In this document: one piece after another, positions 11,101 to 20,929 of the stretch
How the letters are laid out: every line of letters starts with the position of its first letter
How positions within the stretch are numbered: the stretch's first letter is position 1
Assembly: GCA_963922205.1 (NCBI GenBank)
Contig: CAWUHX010000062.1
Location: 434,001 to 498,000, forward strand
Source: Romanomermis culicivorax
Taxonomy: Eukaryota; Nematoda; Enoplea; Mermithida; Mermithidae
DNA length: 64,000 nt
Direction: 5' to 3'
The notes under the pieces: generated by a model
Database searches by the model: none
Seen by the model: only the letters and a program-made list of their open reading frames with translations
What the model was told of the DNA's origin: nothing
Program-made: the position numbers and the translations under genes

Positions 11101-14100
11101 ACAAAAAATGGTCAAAAACGTCAATTTTGTCAGCACTTTGCGCCATAAGTAAATATTTTATCCTTTTTTAGACAAAAATTACTACTTTTTAAACCGTTTT
11201 TCGCACATTTTTCATGGAAAAAATCGAATTTTTTTCCTTAAGGGACCCCTCCCCCCCAAAATTTTGGGAATTACTGACCCCCGGCCCCAAAAAAGTGCTC
11301 CGACCCCCCCCCCCCAGACCTCGGAGCTCCGTTACATGTTACATTTTCTGCAGAACTTCATACAAATTGAAATGATTGTCATGGTTGCGAATCTAGATCT
11401 GTGATCGGATTCGGGTCCCGGGGCGTGCGTCCTGGTACCAGTCTGCAGAATTTTCCACATGGGAGGGTCCACGGATTTTTCATCCAGGAGCAAGGTGGGT
11501 AAACAAAAAAAATTCCACAAGCGAAAAACAAAAAAAAAGTTCCAGGGCGGGGGTGTTTCACGAATTTTTTGGCCAGGAGGGGGTGACCAGGTTTAGCCCC
11601 CCCCCGCCTATGTGCTCTATGCTGGTCCCCCATTCCTTCCTCGAGCAACAATCCTCAAGCCCAGATGTTGAAAAATTTTTCCATATAGTCTAAGTAAAGG
11701 ACACCCCGTCAATATATGTATATATTTCCTAATAATCCTGTTTAATCGGCGCTCGTAAAAAGGCGCAGTGGTGCGCCCCGTGTGTGTAGAAACGGGAGTA
11801 GGGATTTTTTATGGCGGCCAAGCCAATAAGTGCTAGGTATAATGATGTCTTTACCTCTCCGGTTTTATATAAAGTGCCTTCTTTTAGTGCCTAGTGCGTT
11901 TATAATAAGTGGTTGGTGGTGCTGCTGCTAATAATATATATAACACACACACAACTGTATATAATATAATATATATAATCCGAACCAAAGAATCCATTAC
12001 TCTCTAAAACTAGTCCGGCCAACTGAAAAAGAAAATTTACAGTTACTAATACCACTAGCGCAATGTGTTATACATACATAACAAAATTATTTATGTACAG
12101 TAATCTTGTTCCACTTTTTCTTACAGTAAATTCCTTTTTACAGGTGTTGTTTGCTCCAAATTTTTTGTCGACGTGTATATTAGTCTCCTTATCGATAATT
12201 TTCCACTCGGTCTATTTTATATTTTATGAGTGATAAGAAGGCAGCACATTTTGGAAAAATCTAGGCGCCGGCCCGGCTTACTGTAGCAATTTGCATAACG
12301 TGCCCGGCATGTAGAATAATCTTGCTTTTTAGTTAATATGCGCAATTGTGTGTCTGCACCTAGTTAAAATGTTGCTAAGAGAAAGGAGAAACTGGTAGAA
12401 GTTTATTTACATAAGGATTTTAGATTGGGCACTTTTCAAAACTGCGCATATAGAGTTAATCTAGTTTGAAAAGCGATGATGATGATTGAATAATAATTTT
12501 TCAATATATACATAAATACAGTCGGCAAAAAAAAAATCCCTTTTCTCTTGTGTTTAAGTTTTATGATGTAAGAGAGTTAGTTATGCGCAAACATAAACTT
12601 GGAGGGCAAAAAGCTACAGTAAGACGAAATATACTGTATTATTACAAAAAAAATCAAGAATCAAGTTGTGAAATAGTTTTTCTTTACTTGACGATATCTA
12701 TCGAGTAGTGTAAATTGTTTCTGTTTAGTTTACACTCGATAAATATTTTGGTGTAAACTTGAATATAAACTAGTTCTAATTAACTTAAATTTGCTATAAC
12801 TCGGTCAAAAATTGAGATACAAATTTGAAAAGCATACCAAAACATGTAACTCAACGAGATCTATGGACCAGTGTAAATTGTTTTTAAAATTAACAACTTG
12901 CTAGTCTTTTATGGATTAAAATGGGTTTTGACGAATATTTCGGTGTAAACTTATTAAAACTTCCGCTTGTTAAATATAAACTTGTTCGAGTTACTTAAAT
13001 TTGCTATAACTCAGTCAAAAATCAAATCCAACTTTGAAAAGTATACCAAAAGATGTAACTCAACGAGATCCATGGGCCAGCGTAAATTGTTTCCAAAATT
13101 AACAATTTTCTCGTCTGTTATGCATTAAAATTAGTCATTAGTTTACACTTGATAAATATTTTGGTGTAAACTTATTAAAACTTGCATTTAAACTTGTTCG
13201 AATTTATCTAAATTTGCTATAACTCGGTCAAAAATTGAGATACAAATTTGAAAAGCATACCAAAACATGTAACTCAACGAGATCTATGGACCAGTGTAAA
13301 TTATTTCTAAAATTAAAAATTTGTTCGTCTGTTATTGATTAAAATAAGTCATTATTTTACACTTGATAGATATATTGGTGTAAACTTACTTAAATTTGCT
13401 ATAACTCAGTCAAAAATCCAAATCCAACTTTGAAAAGTATACCAAAAGATGTAACTCAACGAGATCCATCGGCCAGCGTAAATTGTTTCCAAAATTAACA
13501 ATTTTCTCGTCTGTTATGCATTAAAATTAGTCATTAGTTTACACTTGATAAATATTTTGCTGTAAACTCACTTAAATTTGCTATAACTCAGTCAAAAATC
13601 AAAATCCAACTTTGAAAAGTATACCAAAAGATGTAACTCGACGAGATCTATCGACGAGTGTAAATTGTTTCCAAAATTAACAATTTTCTCGTCTGTTATG
13701 CATTAAAATTAGTCATTAGTTTACACTTGATGAATATTTTAGTGCAAACTTATTATAACTTACTTAAATTACTATATCTCAGTCAAAAATTGAGATCCGA
13801 CTTTGAAAAGTATACCAAAAGATGTAACTCGACGAGATCTATCGATTAGCGTGAATTATTTTCAAATTCGACAATTTGGTAGAGAAAAAATTATACTTAA
13901 AATAATATATAGTCATTTTCGAAAAAAAATGAAGAAAATTGTCATATTTCAATGCATTATATTTGACAGGAGAAGACGTCGAAAAATTTATGGAGAAATG
14001 TAAATCGGCGGGAATTACGCTTTGGTGTAAACTTAATATAACTTCCGGTTGTTAAATGTAAAGTTTTTCGAAATAACTTAAATTTGCTATATCTCAGCTA

Positions 14101-15350
14101 AAAATTGAGATACAGTTTTGAAAAGTATACCAAAAGATGTAACTCAACGAGATCCATCGATCAGTGTGAGTTATTTTCAAATTTGACAATTTTCGGTGGT
14201 GTTATTGCAAAAAAATCACTAAAATGGATTTTCGATTGATAATTTTCAGATACAAAAAAATACAGTTTAAACTTCATGAAAAAGTGTTAATAAATGAGAA
14301 GTGACCTCGAAAAGCTCATCCGCAGATGTAAATCGGCGAGATTTACCCGTTAGTGTAATTTTTTTTTTGAAAATATCAACTTATTTTAATATTTCGGTGA
14401 AAAATCATTATTAAACTTTAAAATTTATACGACTAGAATCAACTCGACGAGATCTAGAATTTAGTGTAAATTAATTTACAATTTTCGAGGAATTTACACC
14501 CCAAAAAAAATCCCATCATGCGCTCACTTGAGTCAACGTCATTTTGGTTACGATGGCCAAAAATATTTTTTCGCCTTTGGTCGGGTAAGGGTTTTTCCTA
14601 TGTTCGAATAGCCACGATTTTAAAGCGGCCGTCGTTTCGCGCGTGGCGTTCTTGCGCCGCGCCCCGTTTATATCCAAATGGCCGCCGAATCTTAAGTTTA
14701 CAAAACGTTTGTGGTTTAAAGCTAAATCAAAGCGTTTAGTGTAAACTAGCTATTTACCTATCGTGGTAGGGGAATGGCGACGGGAAACACGGGTCGTAGT
14801 AGAACGGGGGCAACATCGGTTGGCCCGGTGCCAAGGCGCCGGATAGATGGTCGTGTTTAAGGTCTAGAGGCTAAAAAAAAAGAAAATTAAAAACTTTGAC
14901 CGGTCGTAATTCCGTCAAAAATTGAGTTAGAGCTTTTTTGAGCATATTTTTGAATAGATCTCGACGAGACCTATCGATTGATACCCAATTTATTAGGTTT
15001 TCGAGAGGAAAAAAATTCAGGGCACGACCAAGGAGTGCTTTCGACAACTCGCGACTCACCGTTCCCGTCAACGGCGGCCCGCCGAAATAGTTCATCGACG
15101 GCGGCGGTGGCGGCGGCAAACCCGGCGGATGATTATGATGATGATGAGGTAACGTTCTAAAAGCGTCGGCCGCCGTTAACGACGACGGCGGCGCTATAGT
15201 CGGCGCCAAGGCCATTTTAGACGGCGACGGACCGGCGGCGTCGTTCCGCGACGACGACGGTACGACGCCCAAAAATGGCGCCAAGGACGAAGCGGCGCCG
15301 GCGGCCGCGGCGTTGTGCAACGAGGCCAAATACCTCAATTCGTCGGACAT
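7694..15350 (-). CDS. irx-1: Iroquois-class TALE homeobox transcription factor, 5 exons, 457 aa
   Basis: Reconstructed join on the minus strand: 15350-15060, 14870-14758, 14690-14528, 9635-9308, 8172-7694 (1374 nt including TAA). All introns start GT and end AG and phases agree (0, 2, 0, 1). Residues ~145-208 form the homeodomain: [18 protein letters not shown] (helix 1), the TALE loop NPYPTKGEK at 168-176, [15 protein letters not shown] (helix 2) and [17 protein letters not shown] (recognition helix, with the Ala typical of Iroquois after WF). The upstream DINGA and downstream MTWSPRNR also match the class. After it come an acidic run (217-229), an Asn run, and KIWSIAD at 335-341, like the KIWSLA motif of other Iroquois proteins. 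The N-terminus is Ala-, His- and Pro-rich. Family role: nuclear DNA-binding patterning factor. Exons are GC-rich, unlike everything around them. C. elegans has a single Iroquois gene, hence the symbol. A possible AATGAA poly(A) variant lies at 7653-7648. The start is the first ATG of the Ala-rich exon; no trans-splice acceptor is obvious. Confidence 0.88.
8300..9159. mobile_element. Non-autonomous hAT-like DNA transposon (MITE) in intron 4 of the Iroquois gene
   Basis: The ends are imperfect 15-bp terminal inverted repeats: CAGGGGCGTAGCGAG at 8300-8314, and CTGGCTACACCCCTG at 9145-9159, whose reverse complement matches at 13 of 15 positions. They are flanked by an 8-bp target-site duplication with one mismatch (CCTATGAC at 8292-8299, CCTACGAC at 9160-9167). 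CAGGGG ends with 8-bp duplications are typical of hAT elements. The 860-bp interior has no transposase-like frame, so it would need transposase in trans. It lies wholly inside the intron and does not touch the splice sites. Confidence 0.85.
9308..9635 (-). CDS. irx-1: Iroquois gene exon 4 (residues 190-298, recognition helix and acidic tail)
   Basis: Starts after the acceptor TTTACAG (ending 9636) with [20 protein letters not shown], the recognition helix of the Iroquois homeodomain. SPRNRSGE and an acidic run (four Asp, Leu, seven Asp), an Asn run and a Ser/His-rich stretch follow, ending near [16 protein letters not shown]. The donor is A|GTAGGT at 9308/9307. It leaves phase 1, which matches exon 5; the next GT downstream (AG|GTTTGA) would give the wrong phase. 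The Asp and Asn runs come from GAC and AAC trinucleotide repeats and may vary in length between individuals. Confidence 0.87.
9701..9852. repeat. Two direct copies of a hairpin-forming ~53-bp module
   Basis: Copy 1 (about 9701-9752) and copy 2 (about 9799-9850) each read GTACAGC(G/A)TCAATCAATA ... TATTGATTA ... AAAGTATATA. Within each copy AATCAATA pairs with TATTGATT; in copy 1 the outer AGTAC/GTACT extends the stem. They lie in intron 3 of the Iroquois gene just downstream of exon 3's partner junction side. No function can be read from sequence alone. Confidence 0.55.
9959..10052 (+). promoter_or_regulatory. Two perfect heat-shock elements followed by a TATA box (plus strand, antisense to the Iroquois gene)
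   Basis: TTCTAGAACCTTC at 9959-9971 and TTCTAGAATATTC at 10014-10026 both fit TTCnnGAAnnTTC, the binding site of trimeric HSF1, with several extra TTC triplets between them. TATATAAG lies at 10045-10052, about 20 bp after the second element, a normal distance for a heat-shock promoter. The left flank (9901-9966) is an inverted copy of the repeat unit found at 6500-7470, so the module belongs to a dispersed element. Helitron transposons are known to spread heat-shock elements in Caenorhabditis, but I did not identify Helitron ends here. No downstream coding frame is evident. Confidence 0.6.
10240..10395. repeat. Dispersed repeat copy 1 (GTGAAAAATAGAATTTTTTTCC family)
   Basis: A stretch with TTTTTTGGGTGAAAAATAG, AATTTTTTTCC, a C-run and AAAATTTCGGGAATTACTGACCCC. 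The same order of words recurs at about 11040-11325 and, without the C-rich part, at 15880-15990. It is probably a decayed transposon. No ends can be defined. Confidence 0.5.
10417..10880. repeat. ~185-bp tandem repeat with GATCCGTGATC core
   Basis: Three units near 10417, 10601 and 10775 share AATTTAGCTA, a TTTTTTGCA(G/C)TT-like block, TGATGCAAACT and AATC(T)AGATCCGTGATCAGATT, then GGGCGTGGATCCGGGTA. A fourth partial unit lies at about 11335-11440 (ATTTTCTGCAGAACTTCATAC, then GATCTGTGATCGGATTCGGG). It lies in intron 3 of the Iroquois gene. No coding content is seen. Confidence 0.65.
11040..11325. repeat. Dispersed repeat copy 2, with C-rich runs
   Basis: Related to 10240-10395 and 15880-15990 through GTCAAAAACGTCAATTTT, AAAAATTACTA(C)TTTTT, AATCGAATTTTTTTCCTT and AATTTTGGGAATTACTGACC. 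It carries long C-runs at about 11249-11257 and 11305-11317. These runs and the neighbouring CCATATGG words (10957-11025) suggest a decayed transposon, but I find no paired termini. Confidence 0.5.
11441..12659. other. Intron 3 single-copy stretch, no feature called
   Basis: AT-rich intronic DNA with (TA)n/(CA)n tracts near 11928-11985 and several TACAGTA/TACTGTA words (12052, 12098, 12125, 12280, 12617). I see no exon-like GC-rich codon bias and no RNA gene. Confidence 0.45.
12660..14500 (+). repeat. Two-box satellite array C (intron 3 of the Iroquois gene)
   Basis: About eight units of 175-220 bp. Box A reads ATAACTC(G/A)GTCAAAAAT at 12796, 13006, about 13220, 13400 and 13574. Box B reads AACTC(A/G)ACGAGATC(T/C)AT with GAGAT at 12856, 13065 and so on, that is 59-60 nt after box A starts. 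The DNA between and around the boxes (GTAAATTGTTTCCAAAATTAA, TTGGTGTAAACTTA) is unlike arrays A, B or D. The unit therefore kept only the boxes in common with them. The array is sense-reversed relative to the host gene. Confidence 0.85.
14528..14690 (-). CDS. irx-1: Iroquois gene exon 3 (residues 135-189, homeodomain first half)
   Basis: Encodes (R)[10 protein letters not shown], then [40 protein letters not shown] and TLTQ. It ends CAA|GTGAGC (14528/14527). It covers homeodomain helices 1 and 2 with the three-residue TALE loop extension (PYP). The acceptor is the weakest point of the model. ACTTAAG at 14697-14691 keeps the phase and gives a 67-nt intron. The alternative ...GATTTAG (acceptor near 14722) would break the frame with exon 2. 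Compared with most Iroquois proteins, helix 1 has WLFEH where WLNEH is usual, and helix 2 has EKIFLAIV where EKIMLAII is usual. Confidence 0.86.
14758..14870 (-). CDS. irx-1: Iroquois gene exon 2 (residues 98-134)
   Basis: A 113-nt exon after the acceptor TTTTTTTTAG (14880-14871). It encodes [20 protein letters not shown] followed by [17 protein letters not shown], a Pro/aromatic segment like the region N-terminal to other Iroquois homeodomains. It ends with two bases (AG) before the donor GTAAAT at 14757. An in-frame TAA follows at once, so this exon must be spliced. It is too short to stand out as an open frame and was found by translating between exons 1 and 3. Confidence 0.8.
14896..14988 (+). 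repeat. Solitary two-box monomer in Iroquois intron 1
   Basis: GTAATTCCGTCAAAAAT (box A, starting 14906) and GAATAGATCTCGACGAGACC (box B, GAGAC starting 14966), 60 nt apart, then TATCGATTGATACCCAA. It fills about half of the 189-nt intron 1. A minus-strand frame runs through it ([11 protein letters not shown]) as a continuation of the exon 1 frame, but the exon 1 donor and the match to intergenic arrays show it is intronic. Confidence 0.82.
15060..15350 (-). CDS. irx-1: Iroquois gene exon 1 (residues 1-97)
   Basis: Begins [20 protein letters not shown] and continues through an Ala/Pro/Ser-rich stretch, a His run (HHHHNH) and a Pro run to [11 protein letters not shown]. The frame stays open past the donor, but the donor ACG|GTGAGT at 15060/15059 matches the consensus and leaves phase 0. 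Reading through would instead enter an intron that contains a satellite monomer. Strong GC-rich third-position bias marks it as coding. The low-complexity N-terminus is usual for the class and has no catalytic role. Confidence 0.85.
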
Positions 15351-16500
15351 TAATTGGATAATTTTGGATATTTTGGATTTTTAGAAAAAAAAAACAATTG
15401 AAAAAATTTCGACCACCCGCGGCGACCGTAAAAAATACTGTAGTAAATAAAAACCTTTCAAGCAAAAATCTGAAATGGAAAAATTTTGATTTGTAAACCG
15501 ACTTTTGTAGAACCTAAACTCGACGGGACAAGAATTGTGCGGTGGAAAAAAAATGAAAAGTTAATAAAGAACAGTAGTTGACAATAAATCATAAAAGTAA
15601 TGTACAAGATTACTGTAGGACGAGCGGCGAATTTTTTTTTTTTTTTGGTCCTTTAGTCGCGTTGTGTTATATCGTAAATTTTTTCGAACAAACATGCGTG
15701 CGTCGATTTAATTTTTAAGGTCGAAAAATTTTCGATTCACGGGCGTCAAAAAAATGGAATTTTTTTGTCGAAAATCGTTTTGAGCGGGTCAAAAATGAGC
15801 GTTTTAAGGCGAAAAAGCGCCGAATTTTTCTCGCTCTGGGGGATCCCGGCTGGATTTTTTGTAAATTTTTGATTAGAGAAAATCATCAAAAACGTCAATT
15901 TTCTCGCCGCTTCGAGTTTTTAAAGAGAAAAATTACTATTTTTGGAATTTTTTTGGGTGAAAAAATCGAATCTTTTTTCCTTGCTTTTATACCCAAAACC
16001 CTTCGTAAATCCATTAAAAACGCAACTTTACACTTTTTTACATAAAAACCTTTTTAAACCAATTTCGCCCATAAAACCAAAATTGTTGTTTTTCGCGTGT
16101 AAGAGCGAAAAATGACGATGATAAAATGACAAAATATTCACAAAACATAAGCGGCCGAATTTTCCACGTTATAGTTTTTAGTTTAGGGGAAAAAAATAGA
16201 ATATTTAGTCGAAAAGAGACGAGAAAGAAAAGATGTTATCAGCGCAATTATCTACCACTTAAAATGTTGTTCCCCGCGAAATGAGTGCTGCTAAACTACT
16301 AGCTAAATTGGCCTTCAAAAAAAAAAAAGAAGGAAAAAGTGGCGAAATTCTCGCCTCGAGCTACAGTATGAAAAACCGGCCGGATATAAATAATACGGAT
16401 GAATATTTGTCATAAATTTTAAAAATTGCACATTCCTCGTGTAAAAGAGGAATTTTCGGGAATAGTTGTAGAAAGTTGGAGGCTCGAAAATAACTTTTTT
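15351..16500. other. 5-prime flank of the Iroquois gene
   Basis: A presumed promoter region upstream of the ATG at 15350. It contains T/A homopolymers (15629-15645 and others) and TACTGTAG words (15438, 15612), with a third copy of the dispersed repeat (15880-15990: AAAACGTCAATTTTCTCG, AAAATTACTATTTTT, GGGTGAAAAAATCGAATC). I cannot point to a TATA box or spliced-leader acceptor with confidence. Confidence 0.45.
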
Positions 16501-17229
16501 GGAGCTTTTTAAATTAAAAAGTAGATTTTTCTACCTAAAAATGCTTAAATGTCGTTTAAAAACAAAAGAAAATCTTATTAAAACGTCCTTAAATCCATTT
16601 TTCGCTCGTCCGGCAACTCTTAGAAATTTTAAAATCGCTCAAAATTTGCGAAAAAACCACTGTCGAATTTTGTCTTTTCCCAAATTTCGGAGCAAAAACG
16701 ACTCGACGATTTTAAATCGGATCAAAAACCAACAAAAAACCCAACTTCGAAATTTATCAACATTTTAAAAACTCCGCTCGCGAAAAACAACGAAAATTGA
16801 AAAATTCGCGAAAAAAAACATTGCCGAATTGAGTTTTTTCCACAAATTTCGGTGGAAAAACGATTCAAAACATTAAAATCGGCTAAAAAACCGAAACTGA
16901 TCATGAAAAATACGGTAAATTTTTCGCTAGAAAGCAATAAATTTACTACAAAAATTATTTCCGAATGGTATATTCAATCAAAAAAGATTCAAAACGGCTA
17001 AAAAATCCAAACTAATTTTGAGAAATATGGCGAATTTTTCGCTAAAAATCATTGAATTTACGTAAATTGGTGTTTTCCGTTATATTTCCCGCAAAAAAAA
17101 GAAAAAAAAAACCGAAATCATTTTTTTTCGCTCAAAAATTTTCCACGGAAATAGAAACGACAATTTAGTTTAAAAAATTTCATATTTCGCTAAAAATAAC
17201 GACGTAAAATTTACAACAAAAAAAACCGC
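16501..17229. other. A-rich spacer, diverged relatives of the next array
   Basis: A-rich DNA with scattered GCTAAAAA and AAAACGA words, grading into the tandem array that follows. The frames at 16499-16768 (plus) and 16722-16937 (minus) are composition artefacts. No gene is seen. Confidence 0.45.
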
Positions 17230-19760
17230 TGATAAATCTTAAATTTGGGAGAAATCGATTCAAAGGGACGCAAAGCCTTGATTTTTGAAATTTCGTGCTT
17301 AAAATCCATGGGAAATTTTTTTTTAAATATCAAATTTTGTTTTAAAAAATCGTCAAAAAGCCAAATTTTCTATGGAAAAAATCGCCAAAAAGTCAAATTT
17401 CTCGTCGACCATCATATTATCTTTAAATTTAAAAAATACAAATTAAGCGAAAAGTAAGCATCGGCAAAGCAATAAATGAAGTTTTTAATTAAATTTCCGG
17501 GAAAAAATCTATTTAGAAGATGATTTTTTCAAATTTCGTGCTGAAAATTTGGTTAAAAAATCAAATTGTCTATCGAAAAAATCGGCAAAAAAGCCAAATT
17601 CTGTATGGAAAAAACCGCCGAAAAGCCAAATTTTTTATGGAAAAAATCGCTAAAAAGCCAAATTTTCTATGGAAAAAATCGCCAAAAGGCCAAATTTTTT
17701 ATCGAAAAATCGCCAAAAAGCCAAATTTCTAGTCGAACATCATATTATCTTTGAATTAAATTAGATTTTAAAAATACGAATAAGCGGACAATTAAGCGCG
17801 GAAAGGCGTCAATGAATAAACTTTTGAAGTAAATTCCTGAAAAAAAAATCTATTTAAAAGAAACAAAAGGCCTCGATTTCGAAATTTCACGCTAAAAAAT
17901 TGGTTAAAAAATCAAGTTTTCTATCGAAAAAATGGTTAAAAAGCCAAATTTTCTAGCGAAAAAATCGACAAAAAGCCAAATTCCTAGTCGACCATCATAA
18001 TATTATCTTTGAATAAAAAATAGAAATTAAGCAAAAAGTAAGTCTCGGGAAAGCGCTAAAAAATAACGTTTTCAATTAAATTCGCCAAAAGAAAATGATT
18101 CTCGATCTATTTTTGAAATTTCGCCCTGAAAATCGATGGAAAGTTTGGTTTAAAAAGTAAATTTTCTACGGGAAAAAATGGCCAAAAAGCCAAATTTTAT
18201 GCGGAAAAAGGCAAATTTCTCGTCGACCAGAATAAAAAAAAATACAAATTAAGCGCCGGGAGAGTGCAAGTTTTCAACGAAATTTCCAGAAAAAACGCTC
18301 TTTTTCTAATTTCACGCTGAAAATCAGTGAAAAATTTAATAAAAAAGTGAATAAATGGCCAAAAAGCCGAATTTTCTACAGGAAAAAATTCGCCAAAAAG
18401 CCAAATTTTATGCGGAAAAAGGCAAATTTCTCGTCGACCAGAATAAAAAAAAATACAAATTAAGCGCCGGGAGAGTGCAAGTTTTCAATGAAATTTCCAA
18501 AAAAAAAACGCTCTTTTTCTAATTTCACGCTCAAAATCGATGAAAAATTTGATTAAAAAAATGAAAAACTCGCCAAAAAGCCAAATTTCTCGTCGTGAAA
18601 ATCGCCAAAAAGCCAAATTTTATGTGGAAAAAGGCAAATTTCTCGTCGACCAAAACAAAAAAAAAATACAAATTAGGCGCCGGGAGAGTGCAAGTTTTCA
18701 AAGAAATTTCCAGAAAAAACGCTCTTTTTCTAATTTCACGCAAAAAAAAAATACAAATTAAGCGCCGGGAGAGTGCAAGTTTTGAATGAAATTTCCAAAA
18801 AAAAAACGCAATTTTTGTAATTTCGCGCTCAAAAATTTGATAAAATAATGAAAAAATCGCTAAAAAGCCAAAGTTTGTGCGAAAAAAGGCAAATTTCTCG
18901 TCGACCAGAATAAAAAAAATACAAATTAAGCGCCGGGAGAGTGCAAGTTTTCAATGAAATTTCCAAAAAAAAAAACGCTCTTTTTGTAATTTCGCGCTCA
19001 AAAATTTGATAAAAAATGAAAAAATCGCCAAAAAGCCAAATTTCTCGTCGACCGGAATAAAAAAAAATTAAAATTAAGCGCCCGGAGAGTGCAAGTTTTC
19101 AATGAAATTTCCAAAAAAAAAACGCTCTTTTTCTAATTTCGCGCTCAAAATCGATGAAAAATTTGATTAAAAAAAAGAAAAAATGGCCAAAAAGCCAAAT
19201 TTTATGTGGAAAAAGGCAAATTTCTCGTCGACCAGAATAAAAAAAAATAGAAATTAGGCGCCGGGGAGTGCAAGTTTTCAATGAAATTTCCAAAAAAAAC
19301 GCAATTTTTGTGATTCCGCGCTCAAAAATTTGATTTAAAAAATGAAAAAATCGCCAAAAAGCCAAATTTTATGCGGAAAAAAGGCAAATTTCTCGTCGTG
19401 AAAATCGCCAAAAGGCCAAATTTCTCGTCGAGCAGAATAAAAAAAAATACAAATTAAGCACCGGGAGAGTGCAAGTTTTCAATGAAATCTCCAAAGAAAA
19501 GACGCTCTTCTTCTAATTTCACGCTCAAAATCGATGAAAAATTTGATTAAAAAAAAGAAAAAATGGCCAAAAAGCCAAATTTTGTGCGGAAAAAGGCAAA
19601 TTTCTCGTCGACCAGAATAAAAAAAAAATAGAAATTAGGCGCCGGGGGAGTGCAAGTTTTCAATGAAATTTCCAAAAAAAACGCTCTTTTTCTAATTTCA
19701 CGCTGAAAAATTTGATTAAAAAAATGAAAAAATCGCCAAAAACACCAAATTTCTGGTAAC
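17230..19760. repeat. Tandem array of GCCAAAAAGCCAAATTT / CTCGTCGACC units
   Basis: Units of roughly 170-210 bp carry GCCAAAAAGCCAAATTT, TTTCTCGTCGACCAGAATAA, ATACAAATTAAGCGCCGGGA, GAGTGCAAGTTTTCAATGAA, then CGCTCTTTTTCTAATTTC. GCGCCGGGAG-type anchors lie near 18254, 18463, 18678, 18762, 18930, 19258 and 19640. Units lengthen or shorten by duplicating the GCCAAAAAGCC submodule (17340-17730). There is no coding content; short plus-strand frames reflect the submodule. Confidence 0.85.
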
Positions 19761-20929
19761 GCCGAAAACAAAAAGCCAGGAAATCCGGGCGCAAATATAA
19801 AATAATGAGTAAATATATTCCAAGGTATTTTCCCACCACCACCATCACGCGGGCCTTTATCGCTCAAAAAATGGACTAAAAATAAGAAGAAGAAGAAGAA
19901 CAAGAGTCCGACGGGCAAGACAACCAACGGGTTATAGGTAATGGATACTAATCATCATCTCTCAATAATATAGAAAACATGTACGTACATGAGTATAATA
20001 CAAGGAAAAACCTGGCGATTTTAGTTAACGATCTAATAAAACTGGACTTGACAAGCCCCGCCCCCCCCGGAATCCTGTAAGTGGGCGTGGCTACGTCTCA
20101 ATTTCAACATACGCCCTTGACATTTTTCTACACACATATGTGACCTTTGATTTATAAGAAGGTAGAAAGATCGGTTACAAAAATTATCAACAAATGTAGA
20201 TTTCCAGACGGTGTGTGGACAATGTCCAGACATATTTTTTACGACCTTGTTTTGGTATTAGAAAGCCTGAACAACTGCGCCAACCTAGAAAGTGACACCT
20301 CGTTTAAAATCTCATTATCCGGCCATTTAAGCCGTTGATGGACGACGGGTTTTGTTTCCACTAGCAGTACTTGGCCACTTTAAAGGCCAATTAAAGCGCA
20401 TTTTTCTTTTCGAAAAGAAGACGTAAACGCGCAACTGCTGTTTCTAGAAAGCGACAATTTTCTCTTTCTCTCTCTCGCCCGGCCGTAATTAGAGGCCCGG
20501 CGTGTCCTACAAAATATACCAAAACATATGGTTTTTTGGGCTTTGATGTTCTCGTTTCCCCCCCGTTTTCCCTCTAATAATAGACTTTTCCAAATGATGT
20601 ATACAAATATTTTGATGACGAGCCATGAATTTATGCATATTATTATATGGTAAAATTGGAGAAAACAATGGAAAAACCCATAAATCCAGTATGTAATCAA
20701 CCGCGAGCAAAGGAAGGAAATTAGAATTGGACACCCTGTCGACATAGAAATGAACAATTTTAGAGTAGCGAAAGTAATTGGCCGAGGCAAAAGTGGAAAA
20801 TGGTCGCGGGGCTCTTTCTAAAGCAATATTTCTCATTATTATTGCGCTTAATTAATTTCTCAATACGATAAAATAGAAAAAAGTTTAAAATGTTTTACTT
20901 TTTTTAAGCTTAAAACATCAAATATGACC
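19761..20929. other. Single-copy intergenic DNA, no gene supported
   Basis: Mixed-composition DNA with a C-run (20054-20070) and CT-rich stretches (20456-20476). The 109- and 136-codon minus frames at 20380-20836 overlap each other in different frames and have no domain, splice pattern or codon bias like the Iroquois exons. I do not call them. Confidence 0.5.

Noticed and set aside
14934-15059. Read-through extension of Iroquois exon 1 into the [17 protein letters not shown]... frame
   Set aside because: A consensus donor follows the Thr codon at 15060, exon 2 joins in phase, and the extension is satellite-derived sequence also found in intergenic arrays.
20380-20836. 109- and 136-codon minus frames
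   Set aside because: Two overlapping frames of similar quality, no motif, no codon bias; probably chance.
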